A stretch of 33,437 bases of DNA from Candidatus Mnemosynella bozhongmuii (GCA_014361165.1 JACIWD010000090.1:1-33437); one strand, 5' to 3'. Positions 24,543-32,342 are shown, numbered from the stretch's first letter. Notes: generated from the letters alone by a model not told the origin. A program made the numbers and translations.

Positions 24543-25272
24543 GTCCCTCAATCCTCTCCTTAATCTCCCTGACAGCCTCTTTAAGAGTCTCGCTGACCTC
24601 GAATGGAGGCTCTCCACGAATGTCAGCCTCTCTGATCCTCTCATCATAAGGAATTGAACCTACGAGCGGAATCTCTCCGAGAAGCCTTCTGATCTCTTCC
24701 TCCTCACCTTTCGATTTGTTAAGAATTGCAAAGAGATTCTTTATCCCGAGATCTTCAGAAAGCTTTTTTATCCTTCTTGCAGTTTCGACAGCCTTAAGAC
24801 TGGGCTCAAGAACAACGAGGAGGACATCAACATTTTTCGCCGTCCCTCTCCCAAGATGCTCAATGCCAGCCTCCATGTCAAGAATCACAACATCCTCTCT
24901 CACCAAAACATGCTTGAGAAATGCTCTCAGAAATGCACTTTCTGGACAGAAGCATCCGCTTCCACCCTTCTCGATGGTTCCGAGGACAAGAAGAGTGACA
25001 CCTCTTGAAGAGACGCCAAAGCGCTCTACAATGTCATCAACCTTTGGATTGACTCTGAACACACCATCAGCTATTTCAGTTCTCTCCCTGATGAGAGGCA
25101 GCTTGCTCAGCGGAGGAGGCTCTCTCTCCATTCCGAGAACATCACTGAGATTTGAATCTGGATCAGCGTCAATTGCTATGACCTTTCTCCCCTCTTCAGC
25201 ATAGAGAACTGCAAGAGTTCCAGCCAGGGTACTCTTTCCAACTCCTCCCTTTCCGCTTACAGCTATCTTCAT
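24529..25272 (-). CDS. cooC: CooC-like nickel-inserting ATPase (CO dehydrogenase maturation)
   Basis: A 247-residue MinD-superfamily ATPase. The deviant Walker A KGGVGKST is at 8-15, IDADPDSNLSDVLG follows, and the CooC-specific C107-x-C109 of SGCFCPE forms the metal site between two subunits in the family. CooC proteins load nickel into CO dehydrogenase; no cdh gene lies in this window, so the target is inferred. It ends the long minus-strand operon and is linked by ATGA to the KH-domain gene. Confidence 0.85.
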   Translation of the reverse strand: MKIAVSGKGGVGKSTLAGTLAVLYAEEGRKVIAIDADPDSNLSDVLGMEREPPPLSKLPLIRERTEIADGVFRVNPKVDDIVERFGVSSRGVTLLVLGTIEKGGSGCFCPESAFLRAFLKHVLVREDVVILDMEAGIEHLGRGTAKNVDVLLVVLEPSLKAVETARRIKKLSEDLGIKNLFAILNKSKGEEEEIRRLLGEIPLVGSIPYDERIREADIRGEPPFEVSETLKEAVREIKERIEGLTHI

Positions 25273-25814
25273 GGAAGCTCCCTGTAATCCATCTCCATCT
25301 GCTTTAACTCTCTCCTCATCTTCTCAAGATATGCGTAAACAGCTCCGTGAGGAGCTCCATCAATAAGCATCATGATCCCCCTCTTTGCAACCTGAATCTG
25401 CTCGGGATAACCTATGATTGCGACCGTTTTCCCATAGATTGAGATCAGAGCTCCTGTCATCTCTTCAAAAATCTCTCTTGTCCTTCCACCTCTCCCTATT
25501 ATCCTTCCCTTTATCCTCTCAAGATCATTCCTGTTTCTCGCATATTCCGAGAGATCTATGATATCGAGGGAGATCATTTCATCCTCAAGAAGCTTGAAGG
25601 CTCTCTCAGGTGAGAAGCCTCTTCCAATTGCTCTTATTATATTCATCGCTCTCAAAACCTCTGCGGGATCCTCGTATGAGACAACCTGCACCTCTCCTGT
25701 TTCTGAGTCCACCTCAATCTTCACTCTGGTTCTCTCCTCTATCGCTCTTTTCGTCTCCCCGCCCTTGCCTATGAGCACTCCAACCCTTTCAAGGGGAATT
25801 CTCAGATATGTCAT
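25269..25814 (-). CDS. KH-domain RNA-binding protein (Pno1/Dim2-like)
   Basis: A 181-residue protein with two KH units: VGVLIGKGGETKRAIEE (first GxxG) and KGRIIGRGGRTREIFEEMTG (second), the order seen in archaeal relatives of the pre-40S factor Pno1/Dim2. Context supports a role in small-subunit maturation: it follows rio1 with an ATGA overlap and lies in one operon with aIF1A. Confidence 0.9.
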   Translation of the reverse strand: MTYLRIPLERVGVLIGKGGETKRAIEERTRVKIEVDSETGEVQVVSYEDPAEVLRAMNIIRAIGRGFSPERAFKLLEDEMISLDIIDLSEYARNRNDLERIKGRIIGRGGRTREIFEEMTGALISIYGKTVAIIGYPEQIQVAKRGIMMLIDGAPHGAVYAYLEKMRRELKQMEMDYRELP

Positions 25815-26578
25815 GATAATACCTCGCGAAGAGTTCTTTCAGTGTCAACCTCTATACCAAACTTCCTGAAATATCTGCTCATGTTTTCAATATCCCTTTT
25901 CAGAAATTCCATCGCTCTTGGATGCCTTTTGTGAACCGCCTGACCGAAGTCAATCAGAATGACCTCATCATGAAGGAGGATGTTGTATTCAGAAACATCT
26001 CCGTGAACGAGATCACCGTTTTTGTAAAGCCTTCTGATGTACTCAAGAACTGTTGAGCAGATCTCCTCCATCTCCTCCTTCTCAAGCTCATCCTCAACAT
26101 CCTTCAATCTCGGAGCTGGCTCCTCGTCCTCTCCTATGAACTCCATAACGAGAACATTGCTGTCAACCGCAAGAGCCCTCGGAGCTCTGACACCGCTCTC
26201 TTCAGCAATCTTCAGGTTTCTGAACTCCTTCTTCGCCCATGCCATCACAATGCTCCTTCTATCCCTCTTCACCTTGAGAAATCTCGGATCTCCTTCAATA
26301 TATTCATACATGTTTCTGAAATCAGATGTGTAGGTCATGTAAATCTTCACAGCGACCTCTTCACCATTTTTCAGGGCATGAAGAACATTCGCTTCTTTTC
26401 CGCTGCTTATAACACCGCCGAGAGCTTTTATGAATCCCTTTTTCGAGAGCCTGTAAAGGGCCATGAGGGTTGTTCTGTCAAAAATCTCGCTGTAAACCTT
26501 GAATTCATCAGAATCGAGAATCTTCATTCTGAGTTTGTCTATCTCTTCCTCAAGTCTTCTGAGATCTTCCTCTCTCAT
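25811..26578 (-). CDS. RIO-type serine kinase Rio1
   Basis: A 255-residue atypical kinase/ATPase of late small-subunit assembly. Visible are the phosphate loop SSGKEANV, the ATP-site Lys in VAVKIY, the flexible loop DPRFLKVKRDRRSIV, the catalytic VHGDVSEYNILL and the metal-binding IDFGQAV. The absence of an N-terminal winged helix separates it from Rio2. Its start overlaps the aIF1A stop and its end overlaps the KH gene (ATGA in both), giving a ribosome-related block. Confidence 0.93.
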   Translation of the reverse strand: MREEDLRRLEEEIDKLRMKILDSDEFKVYSEIFDRTTLMALYRLSKKGFIKALGGVISSGKEANVLHALKNGEEVAVKIYMTYTSDFRNMYEYIEGDPRFLKVKRDRRSIVMAWAKKEFRNLKIAEESGVRAPRALAVDSNVLVMEFIGEDEEPAPRLKDVEDELEKEEMEEICSTVLEYIRRLYKNGDLVHGDVSEYNILLHDEVILIDFGQAVHKRHPRAMEFLKRDIENMSRYFRKFGIEVDTERTLREVLS

Positions 26579-26886
26579 CTCATACCCTCTTTGAGATATC
26601 CCTTGCGTTCAAGCCATGACACCTGAGGTTCAGTGTATCTCCAGATGACATCTGCTTTCTCATCCTGAAATGACCAGGGAACAACTATCACAACATCTCC
26701 CTCTCTTATCCATATCTTCCTTCTCATCTTCCCCGGTATCCTCGCCATCCTTGTTTTACCGTCGAGACACCTGACAACTATGTGATTTGCTCCGAGCATA
26801 CTCTCAACTATGCCAAGAATCTCACCCTTCTTGGGATCAGGTATCCTTACTCGAAGAACTTCCTCTCCACCTTCACTATCTCTCAG
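26575..26886 (-). CDS. Translation initiation factor aIF1A, apparent CTG start
   Basis: A 103-residue OB-fold factor that binds the A site of the small subunit. Core motifs are EILGIVESMLGANHIVVRCLDGKTRMARIPGK (in part) and KIWIREGDVVIVVPW, with ADVIWRYT near the end. The first ATG (26799) would cut off the conserved EEVLRVRIP...GEILGIVES strand. The frame is open back to a TGA and contains no ATG, GTG or TTG; a CTG at 26886, four bases after GGGGTGGT, gives MRDSEGGEEVLRVRIP, a normal family N-terminus. It starts one base after the tyrS stop. Confidence 0.85.
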   Translation of the reverse strand: MRDSEGGEEVLRVRIPDPKKGEILGIVESMLGANHIVVRCLDGKTRMARIPGKMRRKIWIREGDVVIVVPWSFQDEKADVIWRYTEPQVSWLERKGYLKEGMR

Positions 26887-26887
26887 C

Positions 26888-27841
26888 TTACCACCCCTTT
26901 TTCACTCTCTCCCTTACAGGAGAGATGATCTCATTAAGATACTTTGCTGCTGAGTTCTTCAAATCAAGAGGATGAATCTCATCGTTCATGTAACTTTCTC
27001 CGAGTTCTTCGAAACTTCTGAACTCAACATCTCCTCCAAACTTCTCATCTCTCTCAATCCTCACAACCTCAAATCTCGGGAAGATGTGATATCTGAAAAT
27101 CTCCATGACGGGGTTCCCTTCTATCTTCCCGGGAGGACAGAAAGCCTTTCTCATCTTCTCGTAAATCTCCTCCTCGCTGTCATCCACCGAGATGAAGTTG
27201 TTCAGCGAGGAGGACATTTTCTTTCCATCAAGCCCGCTTATTATCGGGGTGTGCATGCATATCGGGGCTTTAAATCCAATTTTCGGAAGCCCCTCTCTTG
27301 CGAGCATGTGAATCTTTCTCTGATCCATTCCTCCGAGAGCAACATCAACCCCGAGAGTTGCTATGTCAACAGCCTGCATCAGCGGGTAGATCATCTGCGA
27401 GACCATCGGGTTTTCAGCATTTCTGCTCACCTCGTCCATGCTCCTCTTTGCCCTCTTCAGAGAAGTCTCCCTTGCGAGCTTGAGAACATTGATCACGTAT
27501 TCCTTCTCTGTCTGATATTCGGAGCCGAGCACGTATCTTGCGTCTTCGAGCCCGAGAGCCTGGAAGCACCTCTTGTTATATTCTGCAATCTCCCTGACCT
27601 CTTCCATGCTCCCCTTCTCATTCAGATATGCGTGAAGATCAGCGAGGAGGACTGTTACCCTGAAGCCTTCCTCCCTCAGATCGATAAGCTTGTTAACCGT
27701 GACCATGTGGCCGAGATGAATCTTTCCGCTCGGCTCGTAGCCAGTGTAAACAGAGGGTGAGCTCTCGGTTTCGATGAGCTCTCTGAGCTCCTCTAACATT
27801 ACAACCTCTTCAACATTCCTCGTAATCCTTTCGAGATTCAT
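26888..27841 (-). CDS. tyrS: Tyrosyl-tRNA synthetase
   Basis: A 317-residue class I synthetase of the archaeal/eukaryotic type. YTGYEPSGKIHLGHM carries the HIGH-type motif and tyrosine pocket, and SGLDGKKMSSS carries KMSKS. ATG 27841 follows GGGGAG at short spacing; an in-frame TTG at 27865 would extend into cofE. Length is like other archaeal TyrRS, which lack the bacterial S4 tail. Its stop is one base before the aIF1A start. Confidence 0.94.
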   Translation of the reverse strand: MNLERITRNVEEVVMLEELRELIETESSPSVYTGYEPSGKIHLGHMVTVNKLIDLREEGFRVTVLLADLHAYLNEKGSMEEVREIAEYNKRCFQALGLEDARYVLGSEYQTEKEYVINVLKLARETSLKRAKRSMDEVSRNAENPMVSQMIYPLMQAVDIATLGVDVALGGMDQRKIHMLAREGLPKIGFKAPICMHTPIISGLDGKKMSSSLNNFISVDDSEEEIYEKMRKAFCPPGKIEGNPVMEIFRYHIFPRFEVVRIERDEKFGGDVEFRSFEELGESYMNDEIHPLDLKNSAAKYLNEIISPVRERVKKGW

Positions 27842-27851
27842 TCTCTCCCCT

Positions 27852-28616
27852 TCATCCTTCTTCAATAAAGCTATTAAAACCTTTAGTTCTGAAATGCCTG
27901 AGAATCCTGCGTATCACATCCTCCTCCTCATCTCTCAGAAGGATCTCTGCCCCCCCATCATCGCTGAGAAGCTCGAGACCTCTGAATATGACCACGGGAA
28001 TTCCCTCCGAACCCTCCCCCATGATGAGGGTTGCGAAATCCGCAATCTGATCAGCTATGGCTCTTTTCGTAATTCTCAGAGGCCTTCCGAAGAGATCCTC
28101 TTCACCCTCTTCAATAATCTTCAGACCCGAGGCACCTATACAAACTCCTGTGTGTCCTCTCCTGAAGCATCTCCCGGAGGTATCCGTGATGAGAACTCCA
28201 ACCCTCTTCCCTCTTTTCTCTAACTCCTTTCTGATTCTTCTCGCGGATTCATCGGGATTCTCTGGCGGGAGAACTGCAAGACCCTCCGGAATGTTTGACC
28301 TGTCGATCGCTGAATTCACGCAGATCCAGTTTCCTCTCCTCGTCAGGATGAACGGAAACTCCAGAAGAATTTCGTCGCTCTCTCTCAGAACGAGCTCAAC
28401 AAATCTCGGATCCTCCTTCAATCTTTCTGCAATCCTCAGAGCTCTCTCAGATGGCCTGATGCTCTCAAGAGAGACAACCCTTCCCTCGATTTTAGAAATT
28501 GCCTTCGAGGAGATTGCTATGATGTCTCCGCTCCTCACCTCATCCTCAATCATTCTAACGAGATCATCACCCTTCTTTAAAATCGGGAGATTTCTGACTG
28601 GAATGACCTGAATCAT
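27852..28616 (-). CDS. cofE: Coenzyme F420-0:L-glutamate ligase
   Basis: A 254-residue GTP-dependent ligase that adds glutamates to F420-0. Family features are the N-terminal VIPVRNLPILKKGDDL, DIIAISSKAISKIEGR, GNWICVNSAIDRSNIPEG, and LITDTSGRCFRRGHTGVCIGASG. It shows that the organism uses coenzyme F420. It overlaps the upstream phosphomutase gene by 4 bases (ATGA) and is followed by tyrS after 10 bases. Confidence 0.93.
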   Translation of the reverse strand: MIQVIPVRNLPILKKGDDLVRMIEDEVRSGDIIAISSKAISKIEGRVVSLESIRPSERALRIAERLKEDPRFVELVLRESDEILLEFPFILTRRGNWICVNSAIDRSNIPEGLAVLPPENPDESARRIRKELEKRGKRVGVLITDTSGRCFRRGHTGVCIGASGLKIIEEGEEDLFGRPLRITKRAIADQIADFATLIMGEGSEGIPVVIFRGLELLSDDGGAEILLRDEEEDVIRRILRHFRTKGFNSFIEEG

Positions 28617-29794
28617 CTGGTCTCACCGAGCAGAAGGCTCATTAGCTCAAGACCGTTCCTCATTCCATATGCTCCATCTTTTGCTGAGATCTCATCGTAT
28701 CTCTGAACATCATCCTGATGAACACCCTCTCCCCATATGACGAAGGGAACGGGATCATGGCAGTGAGTTCTCAGCTTGATGGGAGTTGCGTGATCTGGAG
28801 TGAGGAGAATTCTCAGCTCTCCCTCAAACTCAAGAATTCTTCCGAGCATCTCATCGACCCTCTCTATTGCGTAAATCTTCTTCTCAATACTCCCCTCATG
28901 AGATGCCTCATCCGGAGCCTCAACATGAAGAAGAACAAAGTCATTCTTCTCGAGACACTTCATAGCGCTCTCAGCTTTCCCCTCATAGTTTGTGTCTATG
29001 TATCCGGTTGCTCCGGGAACATCCACAATCTTCAGACCAGCATATTTTCCGAGACCTCTGATCAGATCAACAGCTGAGATGACGCATCCTCTGAGCCCAT
29101 ACTTCACGCTCATTTCAGGCATCTCCGGTCTCCTTCCCTGTCCCCAAGGCCATATCATGTTCGCAGGTCTCTCCCCTCTTCTGATCCTCTCCTCATTTAT
29201 CTCGTGCTTTGCGAGAATTTCAGATGCGAGGAAAATGAGTTCTCTGAGCTTCCTCACAGTCCTCTCATCTCCAATGGGAAGATGCTTTTCTATTTCCTCC
29301 CCCATTATGTTGTGCGGAGGTGTGCAACTCACCCTCTCTGAATACCCTGAGAGCAGGAGGAGATTCCTGTAACTCACACCTGGTAAGAATCTTGCCTCCC
29401 CATTCAGCCTCTCATTCAGAGCCTCAATCAGAATTCTTGCCTCCTCTGTTGAGATGTGCCCAGCTGAGTAATCCACCATGATTCCGTCTTTCACCGTCAC
29501 GAGATTGCATCTGTATGCAACCTCATCACTATTGAGCTCGATTCCCATTCCGCCGGCTTCGAGAGGACCTCTTCCTGTGTAATATTTCCTCGGATCATAT
29601 CCGAGGATTGAGAGTGTTGCAATCTCGCTTCCAGGCTCCATATCTCTTGGAACATTCTCGGTAAGACCGCAGGCTCCTTCTCTTGCCATCCTGTCCATAT
29701 TCGGTGTTTCTGCAACCTGAAGAGGAGTTCTTCCATCGAGCTCTCTTAATGGTCTGTCCGCCATTCCATCCGGAATGAAGATGAGATACTTCAT
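28613..29794 (-). CDS. apgM: 2,3-bisphosphoglycerate-independent phosphoglycerate mutase (archaeal ApgM family)
   Basis: 393 residues of the alkaline-phosphatase superfamily. Visible are IPDGMADRP with the metal-binding Asp, the segment PGSEIATLSILGYDP with the phosphoserine nucleophile region, HVEAPDEASHEG and LTPDHATP. The usual role is 3-phosphoglycerate/2-phosphoglycerate interconversion. A related subfamily has been assigned to homoserine phosphorylation; the gene is 3 bases after thrB, so that alternative deserves attention, although a ThrB is already present. Confidence 0.88.
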   Translation of the reverse strand: MKYLIFIPDGMADRPLRELDGRTPLQVAETPNMDRMAREGACGLTENVPRDMEPGSEIATLSILGYDPRKYYTGRGPLEAGGMGIELNSDEVAYRCNLVTVKDGIMVDYSAGHISTEEARILIEALNERLNGEARFLPGVSYRNLLLLSGYSERVSCTPPHNIMGEEIEKHLPIGDERTVRKLRELIFLASEILAKHEINEERIRRGERPANMIWPWGQGRRPEMPEMSVKYGLRGCVISAVDLIRGLGKYAGLKIVDVPGATGYIDTNYEGKAESAMKCLEKNDFVLLHVEAPDEASHEGSIEKKIYAIERVDEMLGRILEFEGELRILLTPDHATPIKLRTHCHDPVPFVIWGEGVHQDDVQRYDEISAKDGAYGMRNGLELMSLLLGETR

Positions 29795-29797
29795 TTC

Positions 29798-30682
29798 TCA
29801 CTCCTCCAGAATTCTGACACCTTCTCCACTCTCAGTTATGAAGCACTCGCAGGATATTCCATTTCTTTCAAAGACCTCCTTCATGGCTCTTTCAACCCCA
29901 GAGCTCTCTTCCGAGATGACTGCTATTATAGCCGGTCCGCTCCCGCTGATAGTGACTCCATATGCTCCGGCCTCGAGAGCAGCCCTCTTCACATCATCAT
30001 AAAACGGAATAAATTTTTTTCTCATCCTCTCCGCAATCCCTCTGTTCATCAGCTCGCTGAATCTCCGTGCATTTCCTCTGAGAGCCTCATAAACCATCAT
30101 TGAAGCGGTGCTGAGGTCTTCCTTGTGCTCTTCAAGAGAGATGAATTCTGGAAGCGATCTTCTTGCTTCAAGCGTCGAAACTTTTATCTCCGGAAGGCAT
30201 ACCGCAACCCTCAGCTTCAGGGGAATGGAAACCGCTCTTAAATTTCCTCCTCTTCCTTTCACAACTGTGAAATATCCGAGGATAGCTGCAGAGACATTGT
30301 CAGCATGATACGAACCGGAAATCATCTCCTCTCCCCTCGCCGAAATGTCAATCATCTCCTCTTTGCTCAATCCGAGAGAATAGAGCTCGTTAAGAGCAAC
30401 AGTCACTCCTGCTGAGGTTGCTGCACTGCTTCCGAGACCGCTTGCTGCTCTGATACCTTTGAAGATCTCGATTCTTGCGGTCACTCCGAGCTCTTCAGCT
30501 ATCCTCCATGCAACATTCCTCCTGTCCTTCGGAACGCCTTCAGAGATTCCGGAGACCTTCAGCTCGATCTCATCACTCTCCTCAACTATTATCTCATCGA
30601 AAGGCTCTTTAAGAGCCAGAGCAAAGACATCAAAACCTGCTCCGAGATTCGCTGAAGTTGCTGGAGCTCTGACTCTGATCAT
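29798..30682 (-). CDS. thrB: Homoserine kinase (GHMP family)
   Basis: 294 residues; phosphorylates homoserine for threonine synthesis. The N-terminus MIRVRAPATSANLGAGFDVF is diagnostic, as are the ATP loop AASGLGSSAATSAGV and the C-terminal ISGSGPAIIAV. Two adjacent ATGs are possible (30685 and 30682); 30682 is 26 bases from the TATA centre and fits a leaderless start slightly better. It is the first gene of the eight-gene minus-strand operon. Confidence 0.94.
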   Translation of the reverse strand: MIRVRAPATSANLGAGFDVFALALKEPFDEIIVEESDEIELKVSGISEGVPKDRRNVAWRIAEELGVTARIEIFKGIRAASGLGSSAATSAGVTVALNELYSLGLSKEEMIDISARGEEMISGSYHADNVSAAILGYFTVVKGRGGNLRAVSIPLKLRVAVCLPEIKVSTLEARRSLPEFISLEEHKEDLSTASMMVYEALRGNARRFSELMNRGIAERMRKKFIPFYDDVKRAALEAGAYGVTISGSGPAIIAVISEESSGVERAMKEVFERNGISCECFITESGEGVRILEE

Positions 30683-30704
30683 CATTTAGAGTTTCCCTCT
30701 CCTT

Positions 30705-30711
30705 CTTATAA
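30705..30711 (-). promoter_or_regulatory. TATA box of the thrB-cooC operon
   Basis: TTATAAG on the minus strand is centred 26 bases before the thrB ATG at 30682. The gaps between the eight genes that follow are all 10 bases or less, so this is the only obvious promoter for the 6.2 kb operon. Confidence 0.5.
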
Positions 30712-31021
30712 TCCTATCCATTCTACTGAGCCTTGGAAGATTTATTAGATTCGACGGGAAATCAGAAAATCATGGAGTTTCTGAAGAGGAATGCACTGAA
30801 ATGACACTTCAGCTCATCTCAAAGAAATACGGAAATCTCTCAATCTCATGGTTTGAAGCTCTTTTTCGAGCTGACAGAAGATGAGAGGCTGAAGAGTATA
30901 AAGATGTGATTTTAGAGGAGTGATGATGGAGGGTGAACATTCATCTGGTGAAACAGAAGAAAGTTCTCGGAGCTGGAGAAAATCTACTCTCCTCTCATCA
31001 AAGTTTAGAGGAGCAAGAAGA

Positions 31022-31029
31022 TTTTTAAG
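31022..31029 (+). promoter_or_regulatory. TATA box of toxin-antitoxin cassette 1
   Basis: TTTTTAAG is centred 27 bases before the first antitoxin ATG, which has no ribosome binding site, so the mRNA is probably leaderless. The same box recurs at 31646-31653, where its TAA is also the stop codon of toxin 1, again 27 bases before the second antitoxin ATG. Confidence 0.5.
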
Positions 31030-31050
31030 AAAAGATGAAGAACTGAAAAA

Positions 31051-31102
31051 TCATGGGAAAGATCATAGAAGCTGTCTATGAGAAAGGAGTCTTCAGACCT
31101 CT
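31051..31102 (+). repeat. Antitoxin 5'-end direct repeat, copy 1
   Basis: 52 bases identical to 31675-31726, covering two bases before the ATG and the first 17 codons. A third, partly diverged copy begins at 32343; copies 1 and 3 share a 40-base identical block that starts at GAGAAAGGAGTC. After this block the antitoxin genes diverge. Confidence 0.9.
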
Positions 31103-31271
31103 CCAGAAGGTTGAGCTTAAAGAGGGGGAGAGGGTTTTACTGAGGATTGATGACAGGAAAGGCAGAAGGGAGGAGTTCCTCAAATCCTGGAAACTCCTGA
31201 GCACGGGAAGGAAGATAACTGCAGAGGAGCTCAGAAATTTGAGGCTCGAGAAGTATGAAAGTGTTCTTTGA
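31053..31271 (+). CDS. AF2212-like (DUF104) antitoxin, cassette 1
   Basis: A 72-residue protein. The first ~30 residues, MGKIIEAVYEKGVFRPLQKV, then a basic/acidic stretch ending in GERV, are the hallmark of the AF2212-like family, a small beta barrel that dimerises and binds DNA; the family pairs with PIN toxins. The C-terminal ~40 residues differ from the antitoxin of cassette 2 and are expected to bind and neutralise the toxin. It overlaps the toxin gene by 17 bases. Confidence 0.85.
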   Translation: MGKIIEAVYEKGVFRPLQKVELKEGERVLLRIDDRKGRREEFLKSWKLLSTGRKITAEELRNLRLEKYESVL

Positions 31272-31653
31272 TACGAATTTCCTTGTGAGTCTGATTGTGG
31301 AAACAGAGTTCTCGGAGAGAGCAAGGAAGGTGCTCGAGAGTTACATTGATTCTGATTTCATAACCTCAATCAATGTTCTGGAGGAGGTTTCATTCATTCT
31401 GAGAAAGCTCATGAAGATGAGGAATGAGGATATGGTTGAGAAATTGAGGAAACTCCTGGAGGGTCTTGAAATAGAGGTCATAGAGCACCTTCCCCTTGAG
31501 GAGTTCTTCGAGGTCTTAAGAGAATATCCTCTCCTCCCGAATGATGCTCTAATAGCAGCAACCTGCAGATATTATGGAATCAGAAGAATCGCAACCTTTG
31601 ATGAGGATTTCAAGAGAGTTGACTTCCTTGAAATCATCACAGAAGGTTTTTAA
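31255..31653 (+). CDS. PIN-domain ribonuclease toxin (VapC-like), cassette 1
   Basis: A 132-residue PIN protein expected to cleave RNA. The acidic residues are present: D6 in FFDTNF, E in NVLEEVSF, D in LPNDALIAATC, and D in TFDEDFKRV. The last ~40 residues are nearly identical in protein and DNA to those of toxin 2, while the N-terminal part is clearly different. The stop codon forms part of the TATA box of the next cassette. Confidence 0.86.
   Translation: MKVFFDTNFLVSLIVETEFSERARKVLESYIDSDFITSINVLEEVSFILRKLMKMRNEDMVEKLRKLLEGLEIEVIEHLPLEEFFEVLREYPLLPNDALIAATCRYYGIRRIATFDEDFKRVDFLEIITEGF
31537..31622 (+). repeat. Toxin 3'-end direct repeat, copy 1
   Basis: 86 bases that recur at 32195-32280 with a single difference (an A/C change in gctctAatag). 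They code for PNDALIAATCRYYGIRRIATF and the following DEDFKRV. The flanking toxin sequences are much less alike, so a recent duplication of whole genes does not explain the pattern by itself. Confidence 0.9.
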
Positions 31654-31674
31654 GAAGAGAAGGAAAATTGAAAT

Positions 31675-31726
31675 TCATGGGAAAGATCATAGAAGCTGTC
31701 TATGAGAAAGGAGTCTTCAGACCTCT
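31675..31726 (+). repeat. Antitoxin 5'-end direct repeat, copy 2
   Basis: Identical to 31051-31102 over 52 bases. The next bases differ (CTCTTCAAAAAGTT against CTCCAGAAGGTT), so identity stops sharply within the antitoxin gene. Confidence 0.9.
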
Positions 31727-31871
31727 TCAAAAAGTTGATCTGAGAGAAGGGGAGAGGGTGAGGATTGAGATAAAGGTGAGAAGGCTCGAATTTGAGCCCA
31801 TAGAGCTGAGAAGAGTGTTAAAAATCGAGGACATAAATTCGGTGAGAGATGAACTATGGACGTCTTCTTAG
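31677..31871 (+). CDS. AF2212-like (DUF104) antitoxin, cassette 2
   Basis: A 64-residue protein whose first 20 residues are identical to those of the cassette 1 antitoxin apart from the last; the tail (EPIELRRVLKIEDINSV) is different. ATG 31677 is chosen over a TTG at 31668 because it aligns with cassette 1 and is 27 bases from a TATA box. It overlaps the toxin gene by 16 bases. Confidence 0.84.
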   Translation: MGKIIEAVYEKGVFRPLQKVDLREGERVRIEIKVRRLEFEPIELRRVLKIEDINSVRDELWTSS

Positions 31872-32305
31872 ACACATCATTCATCATTCCCCTCATCCTG
31901 AGAACCGAGAAGACCTTGGAGGCGAGGAAGTTTTTCGAATCTTCAGAATATCGCCTCTTCAGCTGTGCTGCAGTTTTTCAGGAGACATTTTATGTTGGTT
32001 TGAGACTTCTGGCTGAGGAGAGATTCGGAATAAAAAATTCATTTTCGCTCAGGAAGTGGATAAGAAATAACGGTTACAATGGATTTGAAGATTTCCTTGA
32101 GTATCTCACGATTGTTTTCAGAGAGATAAATCTGCTTGAGGATTTGACCGATGAGGAGGAAATCCTTAGTATTGCTCGGAAATACTCCCTCCTTCCGAAT
32201 GATGCTCTCATAGCAGCAACCTGCAGATATTATGGAATCAGAAGAATCGCAACCTTTGATGAGGATTTCAAGAGAGTTGATTTTCTCGATGTTCTGATTC
32301 TCTGA
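31856..32305 (+). CDS. PIN-domain ribonuclease toxin (VapC-like), cassette 2
   Basis: A 149-residue PIN protein. The first acidic residue is D6 in FLDTSF, the Glu is in VFQETF, and the C-terminal LPNDALIAATC and TFDEDFKRV are the same as in toxin 1. The middle (WIRNNGYNGFEDFLEYL) is longer than in toxin 1. The stop lies in a small inverted repeat (TCTGAG 32301-32306 with CTCAGA 32325-32330) that may end the transcript. Confidence 0.85.
   Translation: MDVFLDTSFIIPLILRTEKTLEARKFFESSEYRLFSCAAVFQETFYVGLRLLAEERFGIKNSFSLRKWIRNNGYNGFEDFLEYLTIVFREINLLEDLTDEEEILSIARKYSLLPNDALIAATCRYYGIRRIATFDEDFKRVDFLDVLIL
32195..32280 (+). repeat. Toxin 3'-end direct repeat, copy 2
   Basis: Second copy of the 86-base block at 31537-31622; 85 of 86 bases agree by eye. 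Confidence 0.9.
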
Positions 32306-32342
32306 GGGAAAAGTATTTTCTCCTCTCAGATCAAAATCAGAA

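Larger units (their letters stand above)
30686..31052. other. Gene-free stretch between thrB and the toxin-antitoxin array
   Basis: No convincing gene is visible. A 27-codon frame from 30801 and a frame with protein-like text around 30847-30908 (HGLKLFFELTEDERLK) may be remnants of a lost gene, but I cannot name it. TTTAGAGGAG occurs twice (30911-30920 and 31004-31013). The second copy also pairs with CTCCTCT at 30989-30995, a 7-bp stem just upstream of the first antitoxin promoter. This could be an operator or the end of an older cassette. Confidence 0.35.

Noticed and set aside
26972..27760. 262-codon open frame on the plus strand across tyrS
   Set aside because: It lies entirely within tyrS on the opposite strand; its composition is rich in Ser, Leu and His as expected for a shadow frame and it has no recognisable motif.
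30921..30960. C/D box small RNA starting at GTGATGA
   Set aside because: A C-box-like GTGATGA is present but no matching D box (CTGA) or C'/D' pair occurs at the right spacing.
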